DNA from: Streptomonospora nanhaiensis
GTDB lineage: Bacteria > Actinomycetota > Actinomycetes > Streptosporangiales > Streptosporangiaceae
Length of the DNA stretch: 64,000 nt
NCBI RefSeq assembly: GCF_026642255.1
Contig: NZ_CP113264.1
Coordinates: 2,542,001-2,606,000 of the forward strand
Direction: 5' to 3'
The notes under the pieces were generated by a model. The model had not been told where the DNA came from. It saw only the letters and a list, made by a program, of their open reading frames with translations, and did not search any database. Positions 43,996 through 53,428 of the stretch are shown here, piece after piece. The first letter of the stretch is position 1; each line of letters starts with the position of its first letter. The translations under genes were made by a program, and so were the position numbers.

Positions 43996-46900
43996 GGCGT
44001 ACCGCGATTCTCCTGGGCGTCAACCGCTACGAGGACCTCGACGACCTGCGTTCGCCGTACGAGGACGTCCGGGCGCTCGAACGGGTCCTGAAGCACAACG
44101 GCCACTACACCAGGGTCGAGGCGCTCCTCGACCCGACGCGCGACGAGGCGATGGAGGTGCTGGAGGCGGCGCTGTCGGAGGGCAAGCCCGACGACCTCCT
44201 GCTCATCTCCTTCTCCGGGCACGGGGTCAAGGACAAGAGGGGTCGGCTGCACCTGGCCCTGCGGGACACCCGCCGCAAGAGGCTGGAGACCACCGCGCTC
44301 TCCGCCGAGGTCCTCAAGCGCTTGCTGGAGGACTCCCGTATGCGGAGCAAGGTGCTGCTGCTCGACTGCTGCCACGGCGGTGCCTTCGCCGACGGGTTCG
44401 CCACCCGCTCCGCCGGTGAGGAGGCGGAACCGCTCGACCTGGAGCGTCAGCTCAGCGATGGCGCGGGCACCTACGTCATCGCCGCGTCCGGGGCCCTGGA
44501 ACTGGCGAGGGAGGGCGACAACGCGTCGGGGACACGGCCCTCGCCCTTCAGCGAGGCGGTCGTGCGGGGCCTCGGCGGCGCCGCGTCGGACGCCAACGGC
44601 GACGGGTGGATCGACGCGGTCGACCTCTACCAGTACGCGCACCGCGAGGTGGACCACGTGGACGGCCAGCGTGTCACCGTGTCCTCCCTCGGTGTACGCG
44701 GATCGCTGGTTCTGGCCCGGCACACGGGATCGGCCACCGCGGCCGACCTGCCGGGGGCCTCCGGCAGGACCGACCGGGTCGGCGCGGCGGGTGCGGAGGG
44801 GGCCGAGGCGCGCGGGGCCGGCGCGGAACAGCCGCGGGCCCGTGGTGAGCGGCCCGCCGAATGGACCTGGTCGGGCTACCTGGACTATCTGCGCGACTGC
44901 CTGGTCCGGCAGAGCGTCCTGCAGCAGCTGCCCGACGCCAGCGGCCGGGACGCGGCCGTCTGTGAGATGGACTCGGAGGTCCTTCTCAGCCGGGCGGAGG
45001 GCCGGTGGCGGCTGACCGGCCGCGCCGAGACCCTTGCGCGGGAAGCGGTGAAGGAGGGCCGTCCGCTGCGCTACGGCTACCCGGCGGTGCTCTTCGACCC
45101 CGTGCGGTCCGACCGCGGCAGCGGCAGGAAGGCCAAGCTCGCCCCGCTGTTCGTGATGGACGTGGAGATGGCTGAGGAGTCCGACGGGCACTACCTGGTG
45201 CCCGTCGGCGAGCCGGAGCTGAACCGCGAACTCTTGATCTCCGCGGCCGGCCTGGACGAGAGCGACATCGAGGAACTGGTCACCTGGTTCGAGGTCGACT
45301 GGGACGGGGGAGAGGTCTCCGGCCTCGCAGACAAGGCGCGCACGGTCTGCGACCGGCTCCGGCTGGCCCGTGTGGACGACCTCGTCGCCGGTGAACTGCG
45401 CAGTTCGCTGGACGTGCGCCGCGGTGCGCGGCGCGGAGCGCAGAACGCCGCCGTCCTCTACCGCGGCGACCCCGCGGGAGCGGCCGTCAAACAGCTCGTC
45501 GGCGATCTCGACCACCGGGGCAAGGGGATCCGGGTTGATGCCCTCGCGGGTACGGCGCTTGCGGCCCTGTCCGATTTCCGCCACGCGGTCAGCGGTTCCG
45601 GGACCGCTCTGCCCGTGGTCACCGGTCGCAGCAACGCCGCACAGGAGGAGATCCTGGCCTCGGCCATGGGGCAGGTCATGACCGTGGCCACAGGCGCCCC
45701 AGGCACGGGGAAGAGCGAACTCATCACGTCCGTGGTCACCACCGCCGTCGCGGCCGGGCAGTCGGTCCTGGTGGCCTCCACCAACAACACGGCCGTGGAC
45801 GAGGTGGTCGAGAGGGTCAACCGACTCGCTCCCGGTGCCGACCTGGTCGTGCGCACCGGGAACCAGGAGCGCCGGGCCGCCGAGCCGGAGATCCTCAACG
45901 GGCTCCTGGCCGCCGAATGGGAACCCGCCGACACGGCCACCGCGCAGGCCCGACTCGTGGTCCACCATCGCGGAGTGGGGACGGCCCAGCACGAGCTGGC
46001 CGTCGCGGAGGAAGCGGAGCGGAGGCTTGCGGCGCTGGCGGGCACGCGCAACCGGCAGGTGCGGGACCTGCCCGGCGGGGTCGGTCCGGACGTCTTCGGC
46101 GGGCCCCGGGAACTGCGCCGGTGGACCCGCCGCACCGAGGCGGCGCTGGAGTCCCGGTGGACCGGCTGGTGGCACCGCCTGCTGACCAGGCGGGGGCTCC
46201 GTATCGCGGGGACGGACGGGGAACTCTCGGAGATCCTTGCCTTCCTCACCACGGAGGGGGAGTGGCGGGAGCTGCGCGAGCGGGTGGGGGAGGGGGTGCG
46301 TCCTGAGGCAGCGGTAGCCCGGATCAACGGCCTACGAGAAGAGCGGCGCGAGGCGAGCAGGGAGTTCCTGCTGGGCCGGGTCGCCGAGTCGCTGCGCAGG
46401 GGCCACACCGTCGTGGAGGGCAGGCTGCGCGACCTCGCCTCGGGGCAGAACGGCTGGAAGGGCATGAAAAAGCTGGTGCGCACCGTACCGGCCTGGGCCA
46501 CCACGTCCCGATCGGTGCGCGGGGTCTTCCCGCCGGAACCGAAGTTGTTCGACCTGGTGGTGGTCGACGAGGCCAGCCAGTGCACCGTCGCCGATCTCGT
46601 TCCACTGCTGTACCGGTCCCGGCGGGCACTGGTGATCGGTGACCCGCACCAGCTCCAGCCGGTCAACCCCATGACCGGTCAGGAAGACCGCAGGATCCAG
46701 GCGGTCCACGGGCTCCCCGAGGCCGAGATGGGGGAGCGCTCCCTGGCCTTCACCGGCTCCTCCGCCTACCACGCTGCCGCCTCCGCACTGGTGGCGGGCG
46801 GAGGCGAGGTGCTCTGGCTCGACGAGCACTACCGCTGCCACCCCGACATCGTCGCTCCGGTGAACCGGCGCTTCTACGGTGACCGGCTCGCGGTGCGCAC

Positions 46901-47699
46901 CGACACCACCGCTCTGGCCGCCCCCGGCGACCGGGCTGTCCAGTGGATCGACGTGCGGGGCGCCTGCGAGCGGCCGGGCGGGCGCTCCTGCCTCAACCGG
47001 GACGAGGCGGAGGAGGTACTCGCCCTGCTGCGCCGGCTCTGGCGGACGCTCCCGCCGGAGGCGACCATCGGCGTGGTCTCACCCTTCACCGCCCAGGTCC
47101 GCTGGATCGAGAAGAAGCTGGGGGAAGAGGCAGCCGAGAGGATCAGGGTGGGCACGGCGCACCGCTTCCAGGGCGGGGAGCGGGACGTGGTCGTGGTCTC
47201 GCCCGCCGCGGCCGAGGGCGTGAACCGGCACAGCGGGAGGTGGGCGCTACAGCAGCAGAACCTGTGGAACGTCGCGGTCACCCGGGCGCGCTCGCGCCTC
47301 TACGTCGTGGGCGACCGGGGGTACTGGGCCGAACAGGGAGGACTGCTGTCCGACCTGGTGACAGAGGCTGCGAGCGGAACCGCTCCTGGCCTGGACGAGG
47401 CTGCGGGCCTGCTGTTCGAGGCCCTCACCAACAGTGCGTCCTCGCCCAGGGCCGGCCACCGCGTCGAGGGTTATGCCTGTGATCTGCTGGTGCCAGGGAA
47501 GGACGGGGACATCGCCGTGGTGATCGACCGCCCCAGGCCCGGCGCCACCGCCACGCCCGCACCGGGGCGCACGCTGCAACGCACCTTGGACAGGGCGGCC
47601 CTGTTCGCGTCGGTGTCCGGTCTGCGCACCGTACGCGTTCCGGAGTGGCGGTGCCTGGCGGAGCCCGAGGTGGTGGCCGGGGAGCTCATGGCCTTATAG
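43992..47699 (+). CDS. Caspase-like protease fused to an SF1 (UPF1-like) helicase
   Basis: The 1235-residue protein begins with a caspase/peptidase C14 domain: catalytic H77 in ISFSGHG and C127 in LLDCCHGG. A Gly/Ala-rich linker (about 245-290) leads to an SF1 helicase with Walker A GAPGTGKSE near 572, Walker B VVVDEASQ near 856, GDPHQLQPV, and the C-terminal motifs RVGTAHRFQGGERD and WNVAVTRARSRLYVVGD. The last 120 residues (FEALTNSASSP, GYACDLLVPGKDGDIAVVID, RTVRVPEW) look like a PDDEXK-type nuclease or VSR-like fold. This matches caspase conflict systems thought to sense invading nucleic acid and kill the cell by proteolysis. GTG at 43992 overlaps the EACC1 gene. Confidence 0.9.
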   Translation: MRRTAILLGVNRYEDLDDLRSPYEDVRALERVLKHNGHYTRVEALLDPTRDEAMEVLEAALSEGKPDDLLLISFSGHGVKDKRGRLHLALRDTRRKRLETTALSAEVLKRLLEDSRMRSKVLLLDCCHGGAFADGFATRSAGEEAEPLDLERQLSDGAGTYVIAASGALELAREGDNASGTRPSPFSEAVVRGLGGAASDANGDGWIDAVDLYQYAHREVDHVDGQRVTVSSLGVRGSLVLARHTGSATAADLPGASGRTDRVGAAGAEGAEARGAGAEQPRARGERPAEWTWSGYLDYLRDCLVRQSVLQQLPDASGRDAAVCEMDSEVLLSRAEGRWRLTGRAETLAREAVKEGRPLRYGYPAVLFDPVRSDRGSGRKAKLAPLFVMDVEMAEESDGHYLVPVGEPELNRELLISAAGLDESDIEELVTWFEVDWDGGEVSGLADKARTVCDRLRLARVDDLVAGELRSSLDVRRGARRGAQNAAVLYRGDPAGAAVKQLVGDLDHRGKGIRVDALAGTALAALSDFRHAVSGSGTALPVVTGRSNAAQEEILASAMGQVMTVATGAPGTGKSELITSVVTTAVAAGQSVLVASTNNTAVDEVVERVNRLAPGADLVVRTGNQERRAAEPEILNGLLAAEWEPADTATAQARLVVHHRGVGTAQHELAVAEEAERRLAALAGTRNRQVRDLPGGVGPDVFGGPRELRRWTRRTEAALESRWTGWWHRLLTRRGLRIAGTDGELSEILAFLTTEGEWRELRERVGEGVRPEAAVARINGLREERREASREFLLGRVAESLRRGHTVVEGRLRDLASGQNGWKGMKKLVRTVPAWATTSRSVRGVFPPEPKLFDLVVVDEASQCTVADLVPLLYRSRRALVIGDPHQLQPVNPMTGQEDRRIQAVHGLPEAEMGERSLAFTGSSAYHAAASALVAGGGEVLWLDEHYRCHPDIVAPVNRRFYGDRLAVRTDTTALAAPGDRAVQWIDVRGACERPGGRSCLNRDEAEEVLALLRRLWRTLPPEATIGVVSPFTAQVRWIEKKLGEEAAERIRVGTAHRFQGGERDVVVVSPAAAEGVNRHSGRWALQQQNLWNVAVTRARSRLYVVGDRGYWAEQGGLLSDLVTEAASGTAPGLDEAAGLLFEALTNSASSPRAGHRVEGYACDLLVPGKDGDIAVVIDRPRPGATATPAPGRTLQRTLDRAALFASVSGLRTVRVPEWRCLAEPEVVAGELMAL

Positions 47700-47791
47700 C
47701 GGATTCAGCCGGGCGGCGCCCGGCCAGGGCGGTGCGCACGGGTGTGTCCGAAGAGTGTGTGCCCCTGGGGCGGAGAAGGTCTCATCTCCGC

Positions 47792-49090
47792 TCAGGAACC
47801 GTCGGTGACGCGCTTGCCGTCCCCGTCCTGGACGATGGTGAAGGCGTCCACCGTCTCGCCGTCGGCGGTGCGGGCCCGGTACTCCAGGGTGTCGCCGTCC
47901 ACCGCGACGTGCTGGAAGGTCTGGGTGTCCTCACGCTGCACCTGGACCCGGGCGCCGTTGTCGGTCCAGTTGTCCTCGCCGGCGTCGTAGGTCTTGGGTC
48001 CGGCCACCGAGACCACGTAGACCGGGCCGGTGTGAGCGCCGGAGCCGCCGTCCTCGCCCTCGGCCAGGACGCCCCGGGTGTAGGAGTGGTCGTGGCCCTG
48101 CAGGACCAGGTCCACGTCGTGCTCCTCCAGGACCGGCAGCCACGCCTCGCGCAGCGGCCCGTTGTCGCGTTCGGGGTCGCTGGAGAAGACCGGGTGGTGG
48201 AAGGTGACCACGGTCCACGGGTGGGGGTTGTCGGTCAGCACCCGGTCCAGCCAGTCCCGCTGCGTCTCCAGCCACCGCTCGGGGGCCTCCGGGGCGGCCT
48301 CCCGGTAGTTGGAGTTGAGCACCACGAACCGCACCCCCTGGTAGTCGGTGTGATAGGCGGTTCCGGCCAGGTCCGCGCCCTGTTCAGGGCCGTTGCCGGC
48401 GCCGGGGAACTGCGGGCCCCAGTGCCGGCTCAGACCGTCGTCGTACTCGTGGTTGCCCGGCGTGGCCACGTGGTTCATGCTCCCGGACGCCTCCCCGAAG
48501 GCGTCGAACCACTCGTCCCACTGGGAAGTGCTGTCGGCGTCGTCGATGAGGTCCCCGGAGTGCACGGCCAGCTCGGCGTCGGGCGCCGCCTCCAGCCCGG
48601 CCCGGACGACGGGGGCCGCGTCCTCGGTGATGTCGTTCTGGATGTCGCCGAAGTACAGGAAGCTGAAGGGCTCCGCCCCCTCCGCCGCGGTGGTGAAGGT
48701 GCGCCAGTCCCCGGTCTCCTCCTCCGAGCCCTCACCGGCGCCGATCGCGCCGATCCGGTAGCGGTAGGCGGTGTCCGGTTCGAGGCCGGTGGCCGTGGCC
48801 GCGAAGGTGGAACCCGGTTCGTCGCCTCCGGTCGGGCTGCCGTCGACTCGCACGGTCTCCTCCGAACCGTCGTCGGGCCCGATCTCCAGGAAGGACTCCT
48901 CCGCTCCGGACGCGTGCCAGGTCACCGTCTGGGAGGTGCCGGGATCGGCTGTGGGGGAGAGGAGGACGCGGTCGACGGGCTGTTCGGCCGTGGCCTGGGG
49001 GGTACAGGCGCACAGCCCTGTCACGAGAAGGGTCCCGCACAGGGCCGTCGGCACGCGGCCCGGAGCGGGGCGGGGTGGAGCGGTGGGCAT
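47792..49090 (-). CDS. Secreted lipoprotein-like purple acid phosphatase
   Basis: The 432-residue exported metallophosphoesterase has a signal peptide ending near LLVTGLCACT (possible lipobox), a fibronectin-type N-terminal domain (about 40-130) and the metal motifs GDIQND, GDLIDD, GNHEYDD, VTFHHP and GHDHSY. It would release phosphate from organic esters outside the cell. It converges on the caspase-helicase gene and is probably unrelated to it. Confidence 0.9.
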   Translation of the reverse strand: MPTAPPRPAPGRVPTALCGTLLVTGLCACTPQATAEQPVDRVLLSPTADPGTSQTVTWHASGAEESFLEIGPDDGSEETVRVDGSPTGGDEPGSTFAATATGLEPDTAYRYRIGAIGAGEGSEEETGDWRTFTTAAEGAEPFSFLYFGDIQNDITEDAAPVVRAGLEAAPDAELAVHSGDLIDDADSTSQWDEWFDAFGEASGSMNHVATPGNHEYDDGLSRHWGPQFPGAGNGPEQGADLAGTAYHTDYQGVRFVVLNSNYREAAPEAPERWLETQRDWLDRVLTDNPHPWTVVTFHHPVFSSDPERDNGPLREAWLPVLEEHDVDLVLQGHDHSYTRGVLAEGEDGGSGAHTGPVYVVSVAGPKTYDAGEDNWTDNGARVQVQREDTQTFQHVAVDGDTLEYRARTADGETVDAFTIVQDGDGKRVTDGS

Positions 49091-49426
49091 GGAGGTACCT
49101 GTCCTTTCTTCCGGCGGTCCGGGACCGCGGGGCGGGGAGGCGGCGGGCCGGTCCGGGGAGGGGCGTCGTATCCGGCCCCTACCCAGGTGAGAGGCGGAAA
49201 TCCGTCGCGGCGGACATACGGAACTCGATCACCGGCGCCGCTTGCCGGGCGTCGCCCCGTGTCCGGCGTTCGTTCAACGCTCCGTCGGAGGCGAGACGCA
49301 CGTGCAGCGCCGGGTCGGGCGTGACCAGGGCGTGCATCAGGCCCGAGCCGTGGGGCGACCTGCGCGTTCCGGAGACGGCAACCGTTCGGGACGGAGCGCA
49401 TCAGCTCGGAATGCTGAGAACAGGCG
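49091..49426. other. Intergenic region before the phosphatase gene
   Basis: These 336 bases have no recognisable gene. A 51-codon minus-strand frame (ATG near 49341 to a stop at 49189) has gene-like codon use but no ribosome-binding site or known domain, so it is not called. Confidence 0.35.
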
Positions 49427-49741
49427 TTATTCGACTTCGGTGTAGCGGTCGCAGTAGCGGACGATCTCCTTCAGGACGTGCTGCCAGTCATCGAGCCCGT
49501 CCGCCTCGGGTTCGTAACCTGCTCCCCACTGTCCGAAGAATATATCGTCCAAGAACTGGTTGTCGTACTCTTCTGCCAAGAGGGTTTCTGCTTCTCTCTG
49601 GATTCCACCTGAGAGATTCTGGAGGGCCTGGCTGCTATCGAATACTTCGGATAGATTCTCTCCCTCGATGGTCCAGTCTTGGTGTAGATAGCAGTTGAAG
49701 AGATAGCTGAGATTCTTATATTTTTCTTCTGGGGTTTCCAT
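49427..49741 (-). CDS. CDI-type contact-dependent growth inhibition immunity protein
   Basis: The 104-residue acidic protein contains NLSYLFNCYLHQDWTIEGEN and, near its end, DDWQHVLKEIVRYCDRY, the arrangement of CdiI-like immunity proteins (YFHQDW near the N-terminus). ATG at 49741 follows AGGAG; the open frame upstream is ignored. GC content is lower than the neighbours. No cognate toxin gene is visible nearby, so it may be an orphan immunity gene acquired horizontally. Confidence 0.7.
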   Translation of the reverse strand: METPEEKYKNLSYLFNCYLHQDWTIEGENLSEVFDSSQALQNLSGGIQREAETLLAEEYDNQFLDDIFFGQWGAGYEPEADGLDDWQHVLKEIVRYCDRYTEVE

Positions 49742-49963
49742 GGAACTCCTGGCGGCTTGGAGTGGGAAAAATGTGGTGGCGGGATCTGGGGTTTTCGGGG
49801 GAGATGCTTCATCTCGGAACATGGCCGACCCCCGCGGTGGCGCGTGTCGGGCCGAAGTTTGATCGACCAAGAACTTTTCGGTCGGTCCTTCATTGTTTGA
49901 CAATGGAAGCATGACTGCATGCTGTGTTGCTTGGCCGGCTGCCGTGGATCGCGTGCCCGCTTC

Positions 49964-50380
49964 TCATTGTGAGTTTGCTGTGTCCTGGAGTTCCTGGAGG
50001 TTTTTGGCTTTTTGGGGGTGGCTGTCCGGAGGTATTCTTCCACCTTGCTTGCCCGAGGGGTTTCTAAGCCATCTCTCGAGGGCTTCGATGGATGTCAGAC
50101 CATCCCTTTTTGCCTGGAGGAGTCGGCGTACCCACACACTTTTTTCATTCCTTGCTTCTGTGTCGGCTGACTGAAGGCTAAGGAAATTTGCTGCCTTCCC
50201 GTCCACAGAGGCCCAGAGGTAGCCGATCGCGACTCCTTCCTTGTGTATCGGAAAGTAAAGTACGGCTGTGTCTGTCAGACGGTCGAACTTCGGCCTCGAT
50301 CCGGATCTTTCCAGGCCAAGGTCTTCCCATGCCTCTCCGCGAGACATGGCATGGGCCGGGTCCGGCTGGTTGCTCACCAC
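49964..50380 (-). CDS. Hypothetical protein, possibly toxin-immunity associated
   Basis: The 138-residue protein has a beta-rich core (TAVLYFPIHKEGVAIGYLWA SVDGK split here) and a helical charged tail. GTG at 50380. It shares the low GC content of the CDI-immunity gene 223 bases downstream and runs in the same direction. I do not recognise a family, and I infer only that the two genes probably arrived together. Confidence 0.55.
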   Translation of the reverse strand: MVSNQPDPAHAMSRGEAWEDLGLERSGSRPKFDRLTDTAVLYFPIHKEGVAIGYLWASVDGKAANFLSLQSADTEARNEKSVWVRRLLQAKRDGLTSIEALERWLRNPSGKQGGRIPPDSHPQKAKNLQELQDTANSQ

Positions 50381-50672
50381 GGCTACTCGTCTCGGTTTTC
50401 GGTTGTCTGCCTCGAGCTTGAGGCGTCGAAGTCCTGTGTGCTTCCCTTGCCGAGATCGATGATAGGAATTTTTCCCTGAGGCGGCATTTCATCTCGACGC
50501 AGACCAGGAGCGGGGAGCCGGTGACCTGACCGGTCAGGGCCGTATGTTCTTCGGCCCGAAGGGGGTGGTGGGTGGTTCGCCGCGAGCCTCTCCGCCAGGA
50601 GTGGAGTGGTCCGTTCGGACCTTCGGCAGTCCGCCGCTCACCGGCACCCGGCCCGCCCGCCCGACCGAACCC

Positions 50673-51089
50673 TCAGACCACCGGCGTGGTCTGGGCGAGG
50701 GAGATGCGCCAGTCGTCGCCCTCGCGGACCAGGAGGTAGGACATGACGCCTTCCAGGGGAGCGGAGGACTCCGCCTCGGGGCGCCCGTCGAAGACGGTCT
50801 TGGTCAGGCTGACGTGGGCGACGTCTCGCGCGACGAAGCGGATGTCGTCGACCCGCAGGGCCGTCCGGACGTCCTTGAGGGGTGTGGCGAGGGCTTCGGT
50901 CATGGCGGAGGTGAAGGCCTCCAGGCCGAAGAGCCGCCGCCCGCCGAAGTTGACGATCACGACGTCGGAGGTGTGCAGCGCAGGGAGTGCGACGGGGTCG
51001 TTCTGGGCCAGGTCCGCCCGGGCGACGAGGTCGCGGATGCGCCGCTCGTCGGTGTCGCGGTCGGGGAGGGTCGTGCTCGTGGTGTCCAT
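50673..51089 (-). CDS. SnoaL-like (NTF2-fold, SgcJ/EcaC-type) protein
   Basis: The 138-residue protein has the cone-shaped NTF2-like pattern: an N-terminal helix (DERRIRDLVARADLAQNDP), VVIVNFGGRRLFGLEAF and a final DWRISLAQTTPV strand. Family members are small enzymes or binding proteins of varied function. It stands alone; no substrate can be inferred. Confidence 0.82.
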   Translation of the reverse strand: MDTTSTTLPDRDTDERRIRDLVARADLAQNDPVALPALHTSDVVIVNFGGRRLFGLEAFTSAMTEALATPLKDVRTALRVDDIRFVARDVAHVSLTKTVFDGRPEAESSAPLEGVMSYLLVREGDDWRISLAQTTPVV

Positions 51090-51154
51090 GGGGCGAACCT
51101 AGAAGCTCAACTTTTGTTCATGTCAAGGAGCCCGCCCCGCCCCCGCCCCCCGCC

Positions 51155-51973
51155 TCAGGGCAGGACCGGCCGGGGCCCCTCCGGAGGCTTCGGGCGCGGT
51201 CCCCACTCGCGGGGGTAGCCGAGGGAGACCTCGATGTGGGGCACGCCGTCCACGACGATGGTGCGCGGGATGTGCAGGTGGCCGTAGACGACGGCGCGGG
51301 CGCGGTAGCGCGTGTGCCAGTCGGCGGTGGCCTCGGTGCCGCACCACTGGGCGAACTCGGGGTAGTGCAGGACGCGGGTGGGTTCGCGGACCAGGGGGAA
51401 GTGGTTGACCAGGACGGTGGGGGCGGCGGGGTCGAGGGCGTCGAGGCGCTTGCGCGTGTAGTCCAGCCGGGCGCGGCACCACTCGTCGCGGCTCGGGTGG
51501 GGGTCGGGGTGCAGCAGGTACTCGTCGGTGCACACGACCCCGGACGCGTGGGCGACGGCGAGCGCCTCCTCCTTGGTGCGGGCGCCCTCGGGACGGAAGG
51601 TGTAGTCGTACAGGACGAACAGCGGGGCGACGACGACCGGCCCGTCGGGGCCCGGCCACACCGGGTAGGGGTCTTCGGGGGTGTGCACGCCCAGGCCGCG
51701 CAGCGCCTCGACGAGGTGCAGGTAGCGGGCTTCGCCGCGCAGCTGGACCGGGTCGCGCGGGGAGGTCCACAGCTCGTGGTTGCCGGGGGTCCACACCACC
51801 GTGGAGAAGCGCCCGCTCAGCAGCTCCATGGCCCACAGGATGTCGTCCGAGGTCTCGGCGACGTCGCCGGCGACCAGGAGCCAGTCGTCGTCGGACGCGG
51901 GCCGCAGGGCCTCGGTGAAGGCGCGGTTGTCGGCGTGCCGGACGTGCAGGTCACTGATGGCGACCAGGCTCAT
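51155..51973 (-). CDS. Calcineurin-like metallophosphoesterase
   Basis: The 272-residue cytoplasmic protein shows the metal-binding set SDLHVRHAD, GDVAET, GNHELW, LVNHFPL and YGHLHIPR. The ATG at 51973 was chosen over GTG at 51979 for better spacing from GGGGA. It is divergent from an acetyltransferase gene. The substrate is unknown. Confidence 0.9.
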   Translation of the reverse strand: MSLVAISDLHVRHADNRAFTEALRPASDDDWLLVAGDVAETSDDILWAMELLSGRFSTVVWTPGNHELWTSPRDPVQLRGEARYLHLVEALRGLGVHTPEDPYPVWPGPDGPVVVAPLFVLYDYTFRPEGARTKEEALAVAHASGVVCTDEYLLHPDPHPSRDEWCRARLDYTRKRLDALDPAAPTVLVNHFPLVREPTRVLHYPEFAQWCGTEATADWHTRYRARAVVYGHLHIPRTIVVDGVPHIEVSLGYPREWGPRPKPPEGPRPVLP

Positions 51974-52097
51974 CGTCACCGTCCCCTTCGGTGGTCGTGG
52001 ATCGGCGACACCCTACACACCCGGGCGGTCTTTCGGGCGGGCGGCCCGGACCCGGGCCGGGCAAAGGACTGTCCCCGGCCTCTGCTTGACTGCTCCC

Positions 52098-52628
52098 ATG
52101 AACGTGCGTGAGGCGCTGCCGGAGGAGATGGCGGCGGTCGGGGAACTGCGGGTCGCGGCCTACCGGGACCTGGGGCTGCTGGAGGAGGGGGACCCCTACA
52201 CGGACTCGCTCCGGGCGCTGGGGTCCGACGGCCGGGGCGAGGTGCTCGTGGCCGTCGAGGGGGATCGGGTCGTGGGCACCGTCCTGCTCGTCCCGTGGTC
52301 GGAGTCCAGCGAGATCGCTCGCGGGCCCGAGGAGGCGGAGGTACGGGCGTTCGCGGTGGTGCCCGACGCCCAGGGCCGCGGTGTGGGCCGCGCCCTGGTG
52401 CGCGCGGTGGTCGCCCTGGCCTCGGAGCGGGGGGCGTCCCGGGTGGTCCTGTCCACGCAGCCCCCGATGCTCGCGGCGCAGTCCCTCTACCGGGCCCACG
52501 GGTTCGTCCGCACGCCCGAACGCGACTGGACCCCGGTGCCCGGGGTCGACCTGCTGACCTACGCGCTCGCGCTGCCGGACCGGGCGGCCTCCGCGCCCTC
52601 CGCTCCGCAGGCGGTCGCCCAGGGCTGA
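52098..52628 (+). CDS. GNAT-family N-acetyltransferase
   Basis: The 176-residue protein has the acetyl-CoA-binding motif VVPDAQGRGVGRALV and the C-terminal SLYRAHGFVRTPERDW typical of GNATs. The ATG at 52098 gives the usual start; the open frame upstream is ignored. Its 3' end faces the ABC ATPase gene, with a large palindrome between them. Confidence 0.88.
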   Translation: MNVREALPEEMAAVGELRVAAYRDLGLLEEGDPYTDSLRALGSDGRGEVLVAVEGDRVVGTVLLVPWSESSEIARGPEEAEVRAFAVVPDAQGRGVGRALVRAVVALASERGASRVVLSTQPPMLAAQSLYRAHGFVRTPERDWTPVPGVDLLTYALALPDRAASAPSAPQAVAQG

Positions 52629-52701
52629 GCGGCGCCCTCCGGTTCCGATAGTGGGCTGACCGGAACGGTATCTGGTGGGACGTGAGGGGCCCTGACCTGG
52701 A

Positions 52702-52757
52702 TGATCTTGTACTTATAGACGGTGTGGGCGCCCACACCGTCTATAAGTACAAGATCA
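52702..52757. repeat. Perfect 56-bp palindrome, possible bidirectional terminator
   Basis: Each arm is 28 bases (starting TGATCTTGTACTTATAGACG, centre GGGCGCCC at 52726-52733) with no mismatch and no spacer. The right end includes the stop codon of the ABC ATPase gene. There is no T-tract, but a stem this long would stop or protect transcripts from both converging genes. It can form a cruciform. Confidence 0.85.
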
Positions 52758-53411
52758 CGGGGGAGAGGCGGGGCCGGACGGCGCCGCCTCCCGCCCCGTC
52801 CCCACGTCGAAGGCCCTGTCGCACGCCGCCCGCACCCCGTCGTTGTGGGTGGCGACCACCACCGCGCACCCCTCGCGGCCCAGTTGCCGCAGGACCTCCA
52901 CCACCATCGCCGCGTTGTCCGCGTCCAGAGCCCCCGTCGGCTCGTCGGCCAGCACCAGGGACGGCCGCTTGACGAGCAGGCGGGCCAGGGCGACGCGCTG
53001 CCGCTCGCCGCCGGACAGGCGGTGCACCACCTCGCCCTCCCGCCCGGCCAGGCCGACCCGCTCCAGCGCCGCGGCGTGGCCGGGCCGGGCGCCGCGCCGC
53101 CGTGCCACGTCCAGGTTGGTCCGGACCGTGGCGTTCTCGATGAGCGCGTAGTCCTGGAAGAGGTAGCCGAGCCTGTCGCGCCGGAAGCGCCGCCGCCCTC
53201 CCGACCCCAGGCGGGTCAGGTCGGCGCCCTCGTAGAGGATCCGGCCGCCGCTGGGCCTGTCGAGCAGGCCCAGGCAGTTGAGCAGGGTGGTCTTGCCCGA
53301 GCCGCTGGCCCCGACGAGGGCGACCGTCTGCCCGGCCTCGACGGTCAGGTCCAGGCCCTGCCACAGGACACGGTCCCCGAAGGACTTGGCGAGGTTCTCG
53401 GCGGTGATCAT
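52755..53411 (-). CDS. ABC transporter ATPase, lactococcin 972-type bacteriocin export
   Basis: The 218-residue ATPase has Walker A GASGSGKTT, signature RLSGGERQRVALARLL and Walker [13 protein letters not shown]. It follows the bacteriocin-associated membrane protein gene by 17 bases in the order typical of lactococcin 972 loci. The ATG at 53411 begins MITAENLAKSF. Its stop codon lies within a perfect palindrome. Confidence 0.9.
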   Translation of the reverse strand: MITAENLAKSFGDRVLWQGLDLTVEAGQTVALVGASGSGKTTLLNCLGLLDRPSGGRILYEGADLTRLGSGGRRRFRRDRLGYLFQDYALIENATVRTNLDVARRRGARPGHAAALERVGLAGREGEVVHRLSGGERQRVALARLLVKRPSLVLADEPTGALDADNAAMVVEVLRQLGREGCAVVVATHNDGVRAACDRAFDVGTGREAAPSGPASPP

Positions 53412-53428
53412 GGTGCTTCCCGGTGGTG

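Noticed and set aside
43929-46175. A 748-codon minus-strand frame opposite the caspase-helicase gene
   Set aside because: Antisense shadow; the plus strand has caspase and helicase motifs in the correct order.
49189-49341. A 51-codon minus-strand gene upstream of the phosphatase gene
   Set aside because: Codon use looks plausible, but there is no ribosome-binding site, no known domain and no partner, so it is not called.
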